From the NCBI GenBank assembly GCA_036389035.1, contig DASVQQ010000034.1:1-64000 (forward strand): DNA of 64,000 bases, written 5' to 3'. The number at the start of each line of letters is the position of its first letter. Position 1 is the stretch's first letter. The translations under genes were made by a program, and so were the position numbers. This document shows, piece after piece, positions 63,794 through 64,000 of this stretch. The DNA is from Jatrophihabitans sp. Its GTDB lineage: Bacteria > Actinomycetota > Actinomycetes > Mycobacteriales > Jatrophihabitantaceae. A model generated the notes under the pieces. That model searched no databases. It was not told the DNA's origin and saw nothing but the letters and a program-made list of their open reading frames with translations.

Positions 63794-64000
63794 GCTTCTG
63801 CCTGGTCTCCTTCCACGCCCACCCCGACGACGAGGCGCTGCTGACGGCAGGCACCCTGGCGCGGGCCGCGGCCGAGGGGCACCGGGTCGTGCTGGTGGTC
63901 GCCACCCGCGGCGAGGCCGGGCTCAGCGACGGCGCGCCGGGCGGCGGTCTGGGTGAGCGGCGCGCTGACGAGCTGGAACGTTCGGCCGCGGCGCTCGGCT
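63790..64000 (+). CDS. PIG-L family deacetylase, partial (window end)
   Basis: First 70 residues only. 'CLVSFHAHPDDEALLTAGTL' holds the zinc/catalytic motif HPDDE, and 'VVLVVATRGEAG' follows, typical of LmbE/MshB-type N-acetylglucosaminyl deacetylases. The ATG overlaps the stop of the glycosyltransferase (ATGA). Such enzymes act in mycothiol synthesis or on sugar lipids; the visible part does not tell which. Confidence 0.85.
   Translation, partial: MSFCLVSFHAHPDDEALLTAGTLARAAAEGHRVVLVVATRGEAGLSDGAPGGGLGERRADELERSAAALG

Overview
This 64 kb window is chromosomal DNA of a high-G+C actinobacterium (G+C judged by eye at about 70%). Four things support this: the conserved actinobacterial gene order; the PimA, PIM acyltransferase and phosphatidylinositol-phosphate synthase trio; a MarP-type protease, an Rpf, an F420-type PPOX protein and a chaplin-repeat protein; and many promoters in which a TANNNT -10 box lies six bases before the start codon (leaderless mRNAs). 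A non-mycobacterial lineage such as the Frankiales/Jatrophihabitans group is a guess. I see no rRNA, complete tRNA, CRISPR array, intact insertion sequence or prophage.

Layout. 1-7.0 kb: aspS (cut by the window edge), hisS, a metallo-hydrolase, a membrane-anchored cyclophilin and the stringent-response gene rel. 7.1-13.9 kb: apt, secF, secD, yajC, ruvB, ruvA and ruvC on the minus strand, with a LexA-type box before ruvC. 14-17.3 kb: an M50 protease and an MMPL/RND transporter. 17.3-24.9 kb: yebC, pdxT, a DUF2277 gene, pdxS, a DUF3048 protein, a LemA-like protein and the PIM genes, in an order similar to Mycobacterium tuberculosis Rv2603c-Rv2614c. 25-31 kb: an insertion into that order holding an EF-G2-like GTPase, two duplicated small secreted-protein cassettes, a GNAT, a VOC protein and an 11-residue-repeat protein. 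31-33.7 kb: HIT hydrolase and thrS, closing the conserved block.

The second half is accessory. 33.8-37.5 kb: a CapA-like lipoprotein and a small island with a frameshifted AlbA_2 gene and an orphan AbiEi-type antitoxin behind a 37-bp palindromic operator. 37.5-40.7 kb: an ArsR/SRPBCC pair, an aldehyde dehydrogenase and a PPOX protein. 40.8-45.5 kb: a molybdenum cluster (modC, modB, modA, an HTH-TOBE regulator and moeA). 45.6-48.6 kb: a secreted Ala/Pro-rich protein followed by a cell-wall-anchored protein with nine chaplin-like repeats. 48.6-54 kb: an MFS exporter, a hemerythrin, an SRPBCC membrane protein and an unrecognised lower-G+C gene flanked by short direct repeats. 54-64 kb: an aldo/keto reductase, MarP, small membrane proteins, a c-di-AMP (ydaO) riboswitch before an Rpf-LysM gene, a HelD-like helicase, a DMT-type permease, a GT4 glycosyltransferase and the start of a PIG-L deacetylase.

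A recurring trait is short tandem duplication (13-40 bp units) near gene ends and inside disordered linkers. One such array copied the pimA start region. The strongest candidates for new biology are the nine-repeat chaplin-like surface protein, the duplicated secreted-protein cassette with a conserved leader, and the AbiEi/AlbA_2 island.
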